From Pictodentalium vernedei (lineage: Eukaryota > Mollusca > Scaphopoda > Dentaliida > Dentaliidae), in the NCBI GenBank assembly GCA_031216915.1, contig CM062297.1, positions 534,958,971 through 535,022,970 on the forward strand: a DNA stretch of 64,000 bases. Reading direction: 5' to 3'. Under the pieces are notes generated by a model. The model searched no databases, was not told the DNA's origin, and was given only the letters and a program-made list of their open reading frames with translations. Position numbers and translations under genes: made by a program. This document shows positions 23,149-35,469 of the stretch, piece after piece (position 1 is the first letter of the stretch; every line of letters starts with the position of its first letter).

Positions 23149-24055
23149 ATCATATCCCGTTCCATGTTCTGAATCCATTCTTCAACCGGAAGCGGTTCAC
23201 AAGGAAAATTCCTACTCTCACATAATTGAATGGTTACAATTTGGAGGTTCATTATTGGAATTAATTGTACACCTGAACGTGGTCGCCTGTTGGTTGGCTC
23301 AGAAGCGCATAAGTTCAATCAGATAACTTTCAATTGGGATTCAATTGGACAAGTTTAAGGTTGTACATATTAATATCACCGATTTTTGTCCTATCTACGT
23401 ATTCCGGATGCGGCATACGTTTAGAAGCTTACATTTTTCATAACCAGAATTGCCACGATATAGCCTTGGCTGCTGATGTGGCATTAAGCACCAATAAATT
23501 ATTAATAATTAATAGCCGGGTGCCTTTTAGGCGAATATATATATTATTTGGTACCGCTTTTTCTCAGATTCCAGGCCGCTTCCTTCCTTGTTTTGAAGAT
23601 TATTCCTTCAAAAAAGGTGGGGAGGGGGGTGATTTTCTCTTTACCTCTTCTGGTCTTATAATAAGTGTGTAACTATGAGTGAAGCTGTTATCGTCTGTAG
23701 ATTATTCTGATCTTATGTACAGCTTGTTACATTATGGCGTGTGTTTGTGGGCGTTAGTCTCTCACTCTCGGACACGCCTTTCCTAATTTTAAGTGTCTTA
23801 TTCTGGACTAGCCTTTAAATTGGGGGCTTGTTACACCCAATTAGCGTTTTCATTTATGCTAAGTAATAGGAAATTACTTGGATATTGCTTCTTATTTCAG
23901 TGGTATGTCTTCTCTTTTGTTGTATAGAGAGACATATAGGTATTTCCTTAAAGTTTTAATTTCCTTTTCACCTTGGGAGTTCTAATGCAGGCTAAGGAGC
24001 TGTATTTTGGTGTGCTAATTCTTTAAGTCCTAGGCCCTCCGCCTTTTTTACGATT
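23149..24055. other. 3' internal part of copy F, no gene seen
   Basis: Frames are short and match nothing I recognise. AAGGTGGGGAGGGGGGTG at about 23615 may correspond to the G tract that follows the YR gene in copies A-E. The last part (CCTAGGCCCTCC..CTTTTTTACGATTCAGC, from about 24030) matches the sequence before the ICR of the other copies. Confidence 0.45.
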
Positions 24056-24147
24056 CAGCTAAGTCTGGGCCATTGGTTTTAGTATAAAAATATGATAATA
24101 AATTTATAGTAATTTCTATACTTTTAATACTTACCAATTGCCCAGAC
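24056..24147 (+). repeat. ICR of DIRS copy F
   Basis: The left half complements the F-type left end (TTTTATACTAAAACCAAT), the right half the F-type right end at 24421-24471 with several differences. It shows the lineage-specific TTGGTTTTAGTATAAAA instead of TTGGTACAGTATAAAA. Confidence 0.8.
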
Positions 24148-24216
24148 GGGGATGGCCCTCCCATGAGTGGACACTCATACCTCCCCGCTGAGTTATCACT
24201 TTAGTAGGCACAACTA

Positions 24217-24471
24217 GGAAGAATGATGTTGGTGCCAATTCCGGTCTCTTCCTGGACACTGCGCATGCGCAAGTACTAAAAGTATGGAGGGCCAGATAGG
24301 ACTTTTAATTTTCGGTATTGTATGCAAATTTGGGGAATTGGGGGGGGGGGGGGGGGGGGGGGGGGGTAGGGTTCAAAATTTGTGTTTGGCCCTTAATAAT
24401 ATTGAGTTTGCACCAGCTAAGTCTGGGCCATTGGTAAGTATTAAAAATATACAAATTACTTTAAATTTATC
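24217..24471 (-). repeat. Right ITR of DIRS copy F
   Basis: Inverted relative to 11311-11514, with a perfect NRF-1-like palindrome at 24260-24271 and an expanded G run at about 24341-24366 where other copies have only five to seven G. Confidence 0.8.
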
Positions 24472-26104
24472 ATTTTCCTTTTCAGTTTAGCATAAAATAA
24501 TTGATTTCTAATTTTGTGAGATGTTGTTATGCAAAATAAATCATTTACCTTTACTGACTTAATTAGTTTTACCAAAAACAGTGACCTCTACTTGCATGCA
24601 AATTGAAGAATTTCATTACTTTTGTGGTTGAGTGAAGTTTCAAAAATCTTCTTTCCTTAGTCTACAAATGCATGGAGGTTGTTAGCCTCAATACAGTATT
24701 ATATTTCATCGAGATGTTTTTACCTGTATTGAAGAAAATAAATTCTTGTTATAAGATATTGTACAAGAATAGTTAACTGGTATATACACAAACTCAGAGA
24801 TGATAAAACTACTTTTTGACAAAGGTCCTGGAAAAATGCTTGAAATTTTCCCAGTCGAGCACTGAAATTTTGTTCTCTTACGGGTGTAAGAATAGTCTTT
24901 TATGGCTAGAAACTATTATGGTGATCAAACTTTAACCTTAACTTATAAGGGAACAAGTTCTGTTTCTCATATTAAGTAGATGATTGTTAAAACAACACAC
25001 ATGCAATTTGGTATTGAGAAATCCTAAATAGGAACCTCCCAGAAGGTCTTTCTGAAGACGTGAGTACTGAGAAGTATGCTCTCATTGTTGTAGGATGAAT
25101 CTATCGAAAGTCATACACAACATAATAGCAGGGATTATTCTGCCCTCTTAGGAAAGGATCCAGGGCCCATTCCATTGGGAAAATTTGCCTCATGGGGGTT
25201 CCAATTGGGAATTTCATTTGGAGGGGGAAAAAACATACAAAGACTAAGAAATTTTACAATCAAATTCAATAGAGAACACGAACACTGATATCTGAGCAAC
25301 TGCATGTATAGTACACGTAAGTTTTGTAACAAACAGTCAGATGGAATCATGTTCATGCAGTATCTGTAGTCTCTATTAATTTATTTTCATACTACCAAAG
25401 ATCCTGTCATTTGCCTTTGAATTTAGGGATTTTGTTAGGCAAGCAATTAAAATTTAATGTATAATTGGTGTCCTGAACTTGGTGGTCTTAAGTCCTCAGA
25501 AAACAAATGGCCTTATGACTATCCAGTTCTGGGAACCAGTTGTGCATTAATTTTTGTTTGAGTGAGATTGAGAAATTCATGGTTAAGAATTGGGAAAAAT
25601 TAAGCCCAAATGTCATTGGGAAAGAGTCCCATAAATGGCCCCTGTGGATACCCACATTTGTCCCTGAATAGGGTTATTCTATTATATGATATTCAAATAA
25701 ACAGTTCTCCACTCTACACATTATAATTTTTTGCAGTGAACAAGTTTTGCATTTGTGGTTAGAGACCTTGTGTTCTTGTGTGGATGTAGTAGAGAAATGG
25801 TATCACCCTTGGTCTTTCATGAGAAGTCCTGGATGGGTTCAAATCAAGTGTGAATTACGGTCAGTATTACCATATTAACAAATGTACACTTGGAAATTAA
25901 TAAAGCACTTCCAAAATGAATCTGAGGAAAAAAGTTTGTTTTTTTTTATTTTGAAAGATAGTATTGCCAAGTCTGCAAATAAGCAGCCTGTCATGGCCAC
26001 TAGCAGACTTGTGTGTTTAACAGGCACCAATTTACTTGTGCCTGATGTAATGACCAGTAACATTTCTTGGAATTCAAAACAAAGCTGTAACTAAACACCT
26101 ACAT
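24472..26104. other. Apparently unique DNA between DIRS copies F and D
   Basis: AT-rich, without a repeat shared elsewhere in the window and with no defensible coding frame (longest stop-free stretches about 70 codons, no hallmark residues). Confidence 0.5.
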
Positions 26105-26306
26105 ATTTTTATACTGTACCAATGACCCAGACATAGCTGGTGCTAACTCTTAAAATATAGGGCCAAACACAAATTTTGCCCCCCAATCCCCAAAATTTGC
26201 ATCTAAAACTAAAGAAAACATGTCCTGAAAGGCCCTCCACACCTCGCCCCCACTGCGCATGCGCAGTGTCCAGGACGTTCCGAAATTGGCGCCATTTATC
26301 ATTCTA
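26105..26306 (+). repeat. Left ITR of DIRS copy D
   Basis: Complement of the 32871-33070 region, including GGACGTTCCGAAATTGGCGCC and a perfect TGCGCATGCGCA palindrome at 26254-26265. Confidence 0.85.
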
Positions 26307-27197
26307 AGTTTGGCCCTTCATCAGTTAACATCTGACTGATCTTTGTGCTTTTAAATCTCAGTTTAAATGATGCCAGACACATAAATATTAGTGAAATGGT
26401 GATTCTAAGGAGGATAGAAAAGGAGGAGAGGAAAAGAATGTGTGACAGAATATTATCAGGGCTGTAACTTAAAATTTTTTAATGAAATTATGTTAAGTTA
26501 CCTATTTTCAAGGCAGCAGCCATTTTGTTGTCATTCTGATTATTTAGTTACACTGTTTTTTCAAGTGTTTTTCCTCTCTCCCTGTCCTTTAAGTTCCCCC
26601 TTGCTATTCTCCCATGCTTTTGGCATAGTTTCTGTAATTATTATTACTAAAATTTCTTGGGAGTTTTAGCTTAATAACAGAATGAATTCTGTTCTTTCCC
26701 CATGTTTACGTCTTCACCTACGGGTGGTTAGGCGTTGTGTTCTGCATCTACCATCTGATGTTCTGCAGTTTCTTCCCTGGAAGTCTCTGTTTTGCATCAG
26801 ATGGTGTATTTTTGGTAACTGATTTCGGGCCTGGGTGCCTGGAGTCTTATTTTAGTGTTTTTACACTCATTGTTTACATTTACAACAGCCCTCTGTGTGA
26901 GGGGGGGATTTCTAAATAATAATATCTTTATGTTATTTTAATCATAACTAGATACATTATTATTGTTCGTAAGTGTTGAATTAATTGTTTAAAATATTTT
27001 TAAAATTTTTGTCCACACTTAGGCTTGGGATCCATTGGGGCTCAACGTTACTTTTCAGAAACTTGGGCTGTTCTGAAAAAATATTTTTTCAAAATATTTT
27101 GATTTCAATTATTTTTTCTATATTAATGGATCATATTATTATTATGTATTTGATTGCCAGGGGTTAGTGCGAGTACCAGGACTTGTTTTCTTTTCTC

Positions 27198-29800
27198 ATT
27201 GAAAGGATATTGATCAATTGTTTTAGGAGGAAGTCTTCCTCTGACCTTATTATCATTCTATATGTGGTCAGTGTACTCGCATTAACTCCTGTTCTGTATC
27301 GTATGATTTCGATGACAATATGGGAAGCGTATGTCACGGTATGTTGTTGGGGATTTGGACACTCCGGTCCTTTCCCCGCAGGGTCACTCTACTTTATCAA
27401 TTTCTATTTCAGACGATCAAGATTAGGGTGATGTATCTGTGATGTCTTCCAACAGTGTGCCTCCGTCGTCACAATTAATGAAGGGCTAGCGGAAAAGTGC
27501 TCATGTAATACGCCAATTGCCTAAGAGGACCCTAGTAGGTTCGACGGCCTTTGACGTCCGCTAGCTCGCCCGGTGTAGCGTCCATTCACCGAATGGTTCG
27601 GCAGCCGGGTTCGTCCGTTGCGGTCTAGAAGGAATTTTGGGGTGATGCGAGCACTATAAAATTAACTTAATGCACACCCAGTGACGGCGGATCGGAGGGA
27701 GAACGGAGGAAGCCTTTTAGTCCGGTTCATAGCTCGTTCCGGTCCATCCGGACGGCAAGCGAGAGAGGCCCCTCTCTCGTTCAACAACATCTGGCCCCAG
27801 ATGTTGTGGTACAAATGTGTTGTTAGCGGAGCATACGTCCGTCGCTCGGGACGCTCCGTTGTATAGGCAGTCCGCTGAGACTGCTAAGGCTTCCTCTTCT
27901 CATCAGCGCACACGACCGCACCTTGGCTGCGTGACCGCCGATATATTACCAGCTTCGCCGATCAAGGATTCTTCGGCGACCAGGTCACACCATCCGGCAG
28001 CCAGGGATTCGAGACCGATGGACTCCGGACGTTCGCATAGGAAGTATGCGGGAGCCATCTGATGCGGAGCTGCCCTCGGCGAAGCACCGATAGACTGCGC
28101 CTCCGCAGGTCTCGACGCCGGACATTCTTGTGCACATAGCACAGCTTATCGCAGCATCCCAGCAGCCGACAGAAACGGTGTCGGATCGAGAATTATCCGA
28201 CAGCGCTGGGTCGGTAGCCGGGGACTCGAGGCCTGCAGACTCCGGACGTTCGCATAGGAAGTGTGCGGGAGTCAACGTACACGGAGCTTCCAGCGGCAAT
28301 GCATCGTAAGTCCGCTACGGCTCAGGCCTCGGGAACGGACGTGCTTTCCTTAATAGCACAGTTTATCGCAGCATCCCAGCATCAACTGAATCTGTCGCAT
28401 ATATTTTATCCGACGATGCTGGGTCGGGACGCTCCGCGGAAGCGGGTACGGACGTCCGAAAGTTTCATCCGGTCCGACGGGATACCGAAAGGGATTCGGT
28501 GGATTTCAAGCTTTCCCTTTCGGAACAACATATGCTGCGATGCCGGATAAGAAACTGATAGCGTCGGTGGACTTAGAAATTTTTGGTTCGGTTCAGGGAC
28601 ATCGTCCCTCAGTTCCGACATAATCCAATAATGTCACACAAACTTTCGAATTATTGAACGACGCTATATATATTATTATTTTATGCTTGCTATCCAAGCA
28701 TTTCTGGTTTCTTGTTCGAAGAGTTATGGAGATGTCTTTCAAAAGTGTGCCTCTGTCGTCATAGTTAATGAAGAGTTAGCGGCAATAAGTGCTCATGGAA
28801 TATGTCTATCGCTTACGGAATGACATTCGCTAGCTCACCCGGTGTAGCATACATTCATCGAATGGTTCGGCTGCCGGGTTCGTCCGTTGCGGTCTAGGAA
28901 GGAGATTTGGGTGATGCGAGCACTTTAATTACTTTAGTACTCACCCAGTGACGGCAGATTGAGGACAGATCGGAGGAAGCCAACAACATAGGGGACCGCA
29001 TGTTGTGGTTCAGATATTTTACATTCGGAGCATATGTCCGTTGCTCGGGACGCTCCGTTATATTGACAGTCCGAGAGACTGTCTTTAATGCTTCCTCATC
29101 CTCACAGCAGGGCACACGACCGCACATTGGCTACGTGACCTCGAGTATCCGATCAGTTTCGGCATTCAGTGATTCCACAGCGAATAGGTCGCGCCATCCG
29201 GTAGCCAAGGGACACGAGGCCTATACACTCCGTTCGCTCGCATATTGGAAGTATGCACGGGGTAACGATCTCGGAGCTTCCTGCGGCAATGCATCGTAAG
29301 ACCGCTGCTCCTCAGGCCTCGGTGACGGACGTGCTATCCGAGTTAGCACAGTTGTTTCGCAGCATCCCAGCAATTGACGGTTTCTCGGTCGAATCAGGAA
29401 TTATCCGACGGCGCTGGGTCGGTGCGGTCCGCGGTTGCATCAAGCTATGGACGACCGAACGCTTTATAGGGTCCGACAGGATGGCGAAAGGGATTCGAAA
29501 GATTTCGAGTTTTCCCTTTAGTAGTATCGGAAGATGCCTTTCATATCTTCTGGCATTTCTTCCAGTGATTATTTTTCGGACTTCATTGCTGCGATCTTGG
29601 ATAAGAGACTTATAGCGTCATTGGACTCGGATTTTTCGATCGGTACAGGGACTTTGTCCCTGACTTACCGACGCAGTCCAATATTGTCATTACAACATGT
29701 GTTTTATTTTTCGACGCTATATATTATATATATATATACAAGCCTGCTACTAAGCATGATAGTTTAGTTTCTTGTCCGCGTGGCTCATTTCTGCCATTTT
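27198..29800 (+). pseudogene. DIRS gag remnant, copy D, tandemly duplicated
   Basis: The start codon of intact Gag is replaced by ATT (27198-27200). A TAG at 27424-27426 replaces a Gln codon (context GATCAAGATTAGGGTGATG). The gag segment from about 27440 to 28720 is followed by a second, diverged copy at 28722-29800, beginning GAGATGTCTTTCAAAAGTGTGCC. Inside the first copy the CTCCGGACGTTCGCATAGGAAG block occurs twice (28021 and about 28241). It is not translatable. Confidence 0.82.
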
Positions 29801-31060
29801 ATCTTTTTTACATATAGTTTATTTTGGCAGAGCAGGGCAAACCGAGAGTTCATATGCGTCTAGACGGTGTGATTAAAGACTGCATATATTCTTTTTCGCC
29901 GTTTATGTCTTTTCCAATTTCAATATTGGGAACGACATTATGTATAGTAGACTTAACTTAGACGCTTTATTATACGTAATCCGCCTTACTGAGGCGTTAT
30001 CATTACGTCTTCAAGAAAAGATTTACGGGATATTATTCTCAATGTAATTTCTTTTGAGGGCAGTATTTTGTTCACGTATAACTCCGCCCTTCAGTGGCTG
30101 ATTGGAGTGTTTAGACGTGATGCAGCCCTAGCTACATCCACGCGTGGATAGTAGGTTAAGAACTCTCTCAGAGTCGCTTCGTTCTCGGAGGAGCTTCTCT
30201 TCGACGGCAACTTTCCGGCAATCCATGAATTGCTTGGTTTATACATTCTCTTGTCTATCTACTGTTACAAGAGATTCAGACTGGGGCAAACATTCGGTGG
30301 TTGACTCAGAGAGTGCCGCCGCAGTTGCCGGACCCTAGTGTGGCTGTTATGACGGTTGCCAGTCAAACAGATTGGGATATATACTGATCCCTACGGATTC
30401 GAAGTGCCAGGGTCTTTGGGTTCCGCAGTCTTTTAGCTATCAGTTTAACTTCCGCGGAATAATGTTTTTTAGGCTTGCTTTATGTCATTGCATGAACATT
30501 ATTCAGAAATGCATGCCCAAATTCCTGTCCTTTAATTCGACAGTAGTGGCGTATCTCCGGAACCAGGGAGGCACTCTTTCGTTTCCGTTATTCAATTTAA
30601 TGGAAAGAATCCGTCTGTTGGTTATAGTACACCAAGTTCAGTTTTGGTCCGTCATATTCGGGGTCGTCTGATTGTTTTATCGCACTCCCGTTCTCTTACG
30701 GGTCGCTTGTTGCTGTCAGAATGGACTCTCAACAAACAAGTATTTAATCAGATTTGCTATCTATGGGAGCGCCCAATGATGTTTTATTATGACACAGCTT
30801 GCTAATCAATTGCAGACGTATGTGTTGGCTTGTCCAGATCTCTGAGCTAATACTGTTAACGCTCTATTGATCTATAGGACGCAATGATAGGATACGCGTA
30901 TCCTCCGGCGCTGTTGTTTTAGCAGGTATTGCTAAGATAAACAACCACAATACATTTCTGTTGATAGCATCTCTATCTTCACAGAGATCATGAGTAATTT
31001 ACTCTCTTGTCTACTGTGGTTCTTAACGTGAAATCTTCCTCTATGTGAGGATCTTTTTTC
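29800..31060 (+). pseudogene. Gag tail and RNase H remnants, copy D
   Basis: 29890-30230 matches the end of gag (CCGTTTATGTCTTTTCCAA, then GACGTGATGCAGCCC). At about 30230 it jumps into the RNase H part of pol (GAGATTCAGACTGGGGCAAAC, TGCCAGTCAAACAGATTGGG). The whole RT palm, including the YLDD region, is absent. Fragments corresponding to ALxHxMDII, the DNTTVVAYIRNQGG stretch and the methyltransferase-like C-terminus follow in broken frames. Confidence 0.75.
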
Positions 31061-32127
31061 ACTGGGTAAATCGTGTCATCTTTATCACAACCAGCAAGGT
31101 CGCAACCTTCATGTATTCCGTTGTGTGGTCCGTATTGCATTGTAAGCACTGTACTGGACGAGCTTTGGACGCGATTTCTTACTATAGGAGATCCTCTTCT
31201 TCGCTATTCTATGCGACTAAAGTGGAGGCTCTTCCGTCGTGGTGTAGGGATCATTATGTTCATATGGTTGATCCCTCCATACTACGCATTGCTAGTTTTT
31301 AGTATACTTGTTTCACAAGATCTACTGCAGCCTGTTGTTATTTAGGTTATAGGTTTATGTTACCTCATATCTATGCACTCTACGATAGTTTACAATTGAG
31401 TCTTTTGTCTCTTTATCTAAGTCAGTTAGTAACTTTTTGATAAATAGACTTAGAATCTTTAGATTAAATTCCTATACGGATTTTAACTTCGGTTCTTATT
31501 TAGCTAAGTAATCATTTGAGCCTCTGGAAACAGTAGTTTTCAAATTCTGACCTTTTAGACAGTAATTCTGTTGGTTTCTCTTTTACTGTAGAGTCAGTGA
31601 GTTTCATGCACTATCGATGGATGATTTTCACTTTCATAGTTTCGGAATCAATACTTCCGTTACTATTTAGGTTGGATTGTTGCATAAGAGTTAGGCTCCT
31701 ATTATCCGGAACCTATTATTTTAAGGTCCTTCCGTCTTCGTATGGGCATAGGCCTTTACTCTTTCCGGGTACAGTTTATGTATTTATAAACAGATATCTG
31801 TTTATTACAAGGGCGTAAGCTTCTTCTGTCTTTGATGTCTAGTAGAAGGACGTTACGCTCCATTTTATTGTTAATCGATTCTATTAACTAGCGTACTGCT
31901 TATGGTATATCATTGGCTTAGCAGTTGTGCTTAAGATTTCGGCTCTTGAAGTAAGAGTTCTTCTACTTCTTGGGCTTACATTAATAGTGTTGCTATTATA
32001 GATTTTTGAAGGCTGCTCATTGCGCTCAGCCATCCATTCATGAATTTTATCTCAGAAATATCGAGTCCATTTCTGGAGGCCTCTAGTGTTAGGTCTATTA
32101 TCTACTGCTCAGAATGTCATTCACTTA
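31060..32127 (+). pseudogene. DIRS tyrosine recombinase remnant, copy D
   Basis: Aligns by eye to the YR of copies A and B from TCACAACCAGCAAGGTCGCAA to the terminal TCAGAATGTCATTCAC (ends about 32127). The first catalytic region reads GTAGAGTCAGTGAG (near 31588), so the ARR codons are damaged, and frameshifts are frequent. Confidence 0.8.
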
Positions 32128-32707
32128 ACAGTTGCTACTATAGCTAGGTAGGCTGTCTGTTTCGGCAGTGTCTCCGTTCGGCTGCCCTCTTCGCTCTGGG
32201 CTATTTGACCCAGGGCAAGAAAAAGGGGGGGGGAGGGTGTTCCCTTGGGTCACCTGTTTTTACTATGAAAACAAGGGGATACCTCCTCCGGAGTTAGTAA
32301 TTCTGAGCTGTTATTGGGATGGTTGTTTAGTGAGAAGTTTAAGTTTATAAAATTCATTCAAGTCTTAGTTTTTAAAGTATAGCTTTTGAATATTGCATAT
32401 GTCAACGGACATGATTATGCAATTCTCACACACTTTTAGGAGTATAAGAGTCTCTATTCTCTAGACTTACTTTATTATTGGCTTACTTTAAAAATTATTA
32501 GTATAAGGATTATTGGATATTAATAGAGTACATGGATGTATGAAGCTCAATTTTTGGAAGGTGTTGTATCTTTCTAATTTATCATAAATAAGAAAGATAC
32601 ATGTAAGGCCTATTACTTCTTTTCCCTACAGGGGATGACTCTATTTTATTTTATTGAGCGTATTCCATTTTGCTCTATGTCCTTGGCCCTCCAGCCTTTT
32701 TACTATT

Positions 32708-32796
32708 CAGCTATGTCTGGGTCATTGGTACAGTATAAAAATGTTAAAAAATTTATAGTAATTTATATATTTTTTATACTTACCAATGACCCAGAC
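32708..32796 (+). repeat. ICR of DIRS copy D
   Basis: Exact or near-exact complement of the joined right end (33045-33098) and left end (26105-26139), with GTT at the junction. Confidence 0.88.
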
Positions 32797-32870
32797 GGGG
32801 ATGGCCCTCCCAGGAGTTGGGAACTCTTGCCTCCCCGCTGAGTACATAGCGCTTACCAGGCACTGGTTAT

Positions 32871-33098
32871 TAGAATGATAAATGGCGCCAATTTCGGAAC
32901 GTCCTGGACACTGCGCATGCGCAGTGGGGGCGAGGTGTGGAGGGCCTTTCAGGACATGTTTTCTTTAGTTTTAGATGCAAATTTTGGGGATTGGGGGGCA
33001 AAATTTGTGTTTGGCCCTATATTTTAAGAGTTAGCACCAGCTATGTCTGGGTCATTGGTAAGTATAAAAAATATATAAATTACTATAAATTTTTTAAC
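32871..33098 (-). repeat. Right ITR of DIRS copy D
   Basis: Inverted copy of 26105-26306 plus the right-end-specific tail; NRF-1-like palindrome at 32912-32923. Confidence 0.85.
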
Positions 33099-34009
33099 TT
33101 TTGGCTCAACTTGACGATGTCAAGTATGAGCTATTGGGATGGGTTGTGATCCCTCGTCCATCCATTCGTATGTCCCTCTGTCCATCCACAATTCCTTTAA
33201 CACACTCTACAGGCTGCTTCTCTCACCCAATCTGTTTCAAATTTCATATGTTCTCTTGGATAATGTCTTGATAGGAGCTTTTAAATTTTTCTGAAGTTTG
33301 TTGAAAAACATGGCTGCTAGTGGCCATCTTGGATATAAATTGTCAACAATTCCATTAGCTCTCCAAACAGGCGGCATCTCTTACCAGATCTTTTTAAAAT
33401 TCCATGTGTAGCTTTGGTGTAATGTCGAGATTGGTGCTATCAAATTTTTCTGAATTTTGTTGAAAAACATGGCTGCCAGTGACCATCTTTGATTTGGCCA
33501 CATCCCTCACCTGATGTCCCTGTGGGAACCCTGGAAATCAAGCAGTGTTTGTTTCCTGTGGTGAACAAGCTTGTTGCAGAAGTCCTCTAAAATGGGCAAC
33601 ATGGGTATAAACGATTGGCCAAACTTGGCTTTATCTCTATGCTGTGGTCATGATTAGCCATCCTACAGAAATATGTGACCTTAAACACCAATAAATAAAT
33701 AAATACCTCACCCGATCTTTTTCATATGTAGGTTTCACCCATTCCAAATTCTTCATTTATTATCATTTACTGGAAAGCTTTCTGCAACAGAGCTTTCCAA
33801 TCGATAATAATATGTTAAGATTATTGTTACATCTTCATAACATTTAACACATCTCCATGTATTATAAAGTGTATATGCTTCAGAATTCACCCTTGGAATT
33901 TAGAAAGAGAAAATGATAAGCATAATTTTAAATATTCTTTGCCTGGCAATGGATAGCACTCAATTAATATTTCTCGCTTCAAAGAGTGACTCCAAATGAA
34001 TATGTATAT
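33099..34009 (+). repeat. Repeat N1 (GCTCAACTTGAC start) with an (AATA)n tail inside
   Basis: Begins GGCTCAACTTGACGATGTCAAGTATGAGCT (hairpin) at 33103, then TCCATCC/GTCCC runs and two or three ~150 bp units marked by TGTTGAAAAACATGGCTGC (about 33299 and 33458). At 33640-33712, CATGATTAGCC..GACCTTAAACACCAATAAATAAATAAATA resembles the 3' tail of a SINE-like retroposon. No matching CAAGTTGAGC end is seen before 34010, so it is truncated or interrupted. Confidence 0.6.
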
Positions 34010-34380
34010 TTTTCTACTGTACTAATGGCCCAGACTTAGCTGGTGCAAACCCATAACTTTTAAGGGCCAAACACAAATTTTGAACTCCCCAACCCCCAAA
34101 ATTTGCATAGAAATCCAGAAATTTAAAGTCCTATACGGTCCACCATACTTTTATACACTGCGCATACGTCGCAAGCAGGAAGTGATGGAAATTGGTGCCA
34201 GCCATCATTCTTTTTGTTTGGCCCTACGTCGGTAACATCTAACTGACTTCTGTGCTATAAAACTTATTTTCTGAAGATGCCAGATACAGATTATTGAATA
34301 TATTGGTGGATTGAATGGTTTTACAGGATGTTGCAGGAGAACAGTGGTGTTTTGGAGCGTTCAGGGCTGTAACTTTTAAT
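34010..34380 (+). mobile_element. Left end of DIRS-like copy G (F type)
   Basis: Starts near 34010 (ATATTTTTCTACTGTACTAATGG) and continues CCAGACTTAGCTGGTGCAA, GGGCCAAACACAAATTTTGA, and CAGGGCTGTAACTTTTAAT at 34362-34380, parallel to copy F at 11311-11680. The NRF-1-like site (about 34160) is mutated to TGCGCATACGTC. Copy A is inserted directly after. G continues at about 42536-43394 and 47510-48803. Confidence 0.7.
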
Positions 34381-34580
34381 ATTTTTATACTGTACCAATG
34401 ACCCAGACTTAGCTGGTACTAACTCCACAAAAACCAGGGCCAAACACAAATTTTGCCCCCCAATCCCCAAAATGTGCATCCAAAACAAAAAGAAATCATG
34501 TCCTAAAGAACCTCCATAGTACGACTCTACTGCGCATGCGAAGTGACGCAGTCGTCCCGAAATTGGCGCCAAATATCAAT
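34381..34580 (+). repeat. Left ITR of DIRS copy A
   Basis: Reverse complement of 41291-41480 with few differences. NRF-1-like site TGCGCATGCGAA at 34531-34542 (one base off the perfect palindrome of the right ITR). Confidence 0.9.
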
Positions 34581-35022
34581 CTCTGTTTGGGCCTTCATCA
34601 GTCAACATCTCACTGATCTTTGTGCTTGTAAATCTCAGTTTAAAGGATGCCAGACACGTAATTCTTGGAGAAAATGTGATTCTAAGGAGGATAGAAGGAG
34701 GAGAGGAAAAAAGAAGTGGCAAAAAATAATCAGGGCTGTACTTAAAATTTTTTGTTGAAATTATGTTAAGTTGCCTATTTTCGAGGCAAACGCCTCTTGT
34801 TGTCATTCTTGCTAATTGTTGCACTGCTTATTCAGTGTTTCCTCTCCCCTAACCTTCTAAAGTCCCCCCTTGCAATTCTCCCATGCTTTTGGCATATTTT
34901 TGAGAAGTTTCATTTCTAAAAATTCCCTGGGAGAGTTGCTTGGTTACAGAATGTTTTCTGTTATTTTCCCCATAGTTACGTTTTCACCCATGGGTGTATA
35001 ACGTTTGTGTTCTGCATCTTCC

Positions 35023-35072
35023 ATCTGATGTTCTGCAGATTCTCCCCTGGGAGTCTCTGTTTTGCATCAGAT
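35023..35072 (+). promoter_or_regulatory. Conserved leader stem-loop of DIRS copies
   Basis: ATCTGATG (35023-35030) pairs with CATCAGAT (35065-35072) around a loop containing TTCTGCAG and CTGGGAGTC. The same arms and loop occur in E (near 4985), D (near 26754), B (near 49445) and C (near 50424). An RNA function such as packaging is only a guess. Confidence 0.5.
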
Positions 35073-35469
35073 AGAGTGTAATTGATGACTGATTCCGGGC
35101 CAGTTTTTTCAGTGCCTGGAGTCATGTTTTCTTCTGTGTTTACACTGTTTGTTTTCATTGGCAACAGCCTTTTTTGAGGGGGGCTGTTTGCCTTTGAGGT
35201 AGTTTATCTCATTATAAGATACATTTATATTATCCGAAAGTGTCTCATTAATTATTTTATATAATTTTAAAATTTTTGACCACACTTTGCCATCGGATCC
35301 ATCGGGGCTCAACGTTACTTTTCAGCAACTTGGGCTTCTCTGAAAAAATATTTTTTCAAAATTATTTTGTTTTGCAATTGTTTTTTCATTTATTAATGGA
35401 TCATGTTATTATGTATCTTTGTGTCAGGGGTTTTTGCGAATAACTAGGACTTATTGTTGTTCTTTCACA

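Larger units (their letters stand above)
11311..24471 (+). mobile_element. DIRS-like element copy F, no polymerase, hosts many insertions
   Basis: The left terminus is AT at 4339-4340 joined to TTTTATACTAAAACC at 11311 (E lies between). The left ITR runs to about 11514, the ICR is 24056-24147 and the right ITR 24217-24471. Its terminal sequence (CTAAAACCAAT) differs from the A-E family (CTGTACCAAT), and ICR and ends carry the same variant, so it is a separate lineage. It has gag-like remnants and a ~260 bp tandem array. I find no RT, RNase H or YR signature in its own parts (11311-15798, 20628-21048, 23149-24471). Copy G has the same plan. Confidence 0.75.
26105..33098 (+). mobile_element. 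DIRS1-like YR retrotransposon, copy D (decayed, non-autonomous lineage)
   Basis: Starts ATTTTTATACTGTACC at 26105 after ..CTACAT; ends TTTTTTAAC at 33098 before TTTTGGCTC. ITRs lie at 26105-26306 and 32871-33098, ICR at 32708-32796. The CATAGCTG variant near the left end is matched by CAGCTATG in the ICR and right end, so the three parts belong together. Internal gag, RT/RNase H and YR sequences are all broken. It shares its lesions with copy C. Confidence 0.88.

Noticed and set aside
24472-26104. Host gene between copies F and D
   Set aside because: Stop-free stretches of about 60-73 codons only, with no recognisable residues or exon chain.
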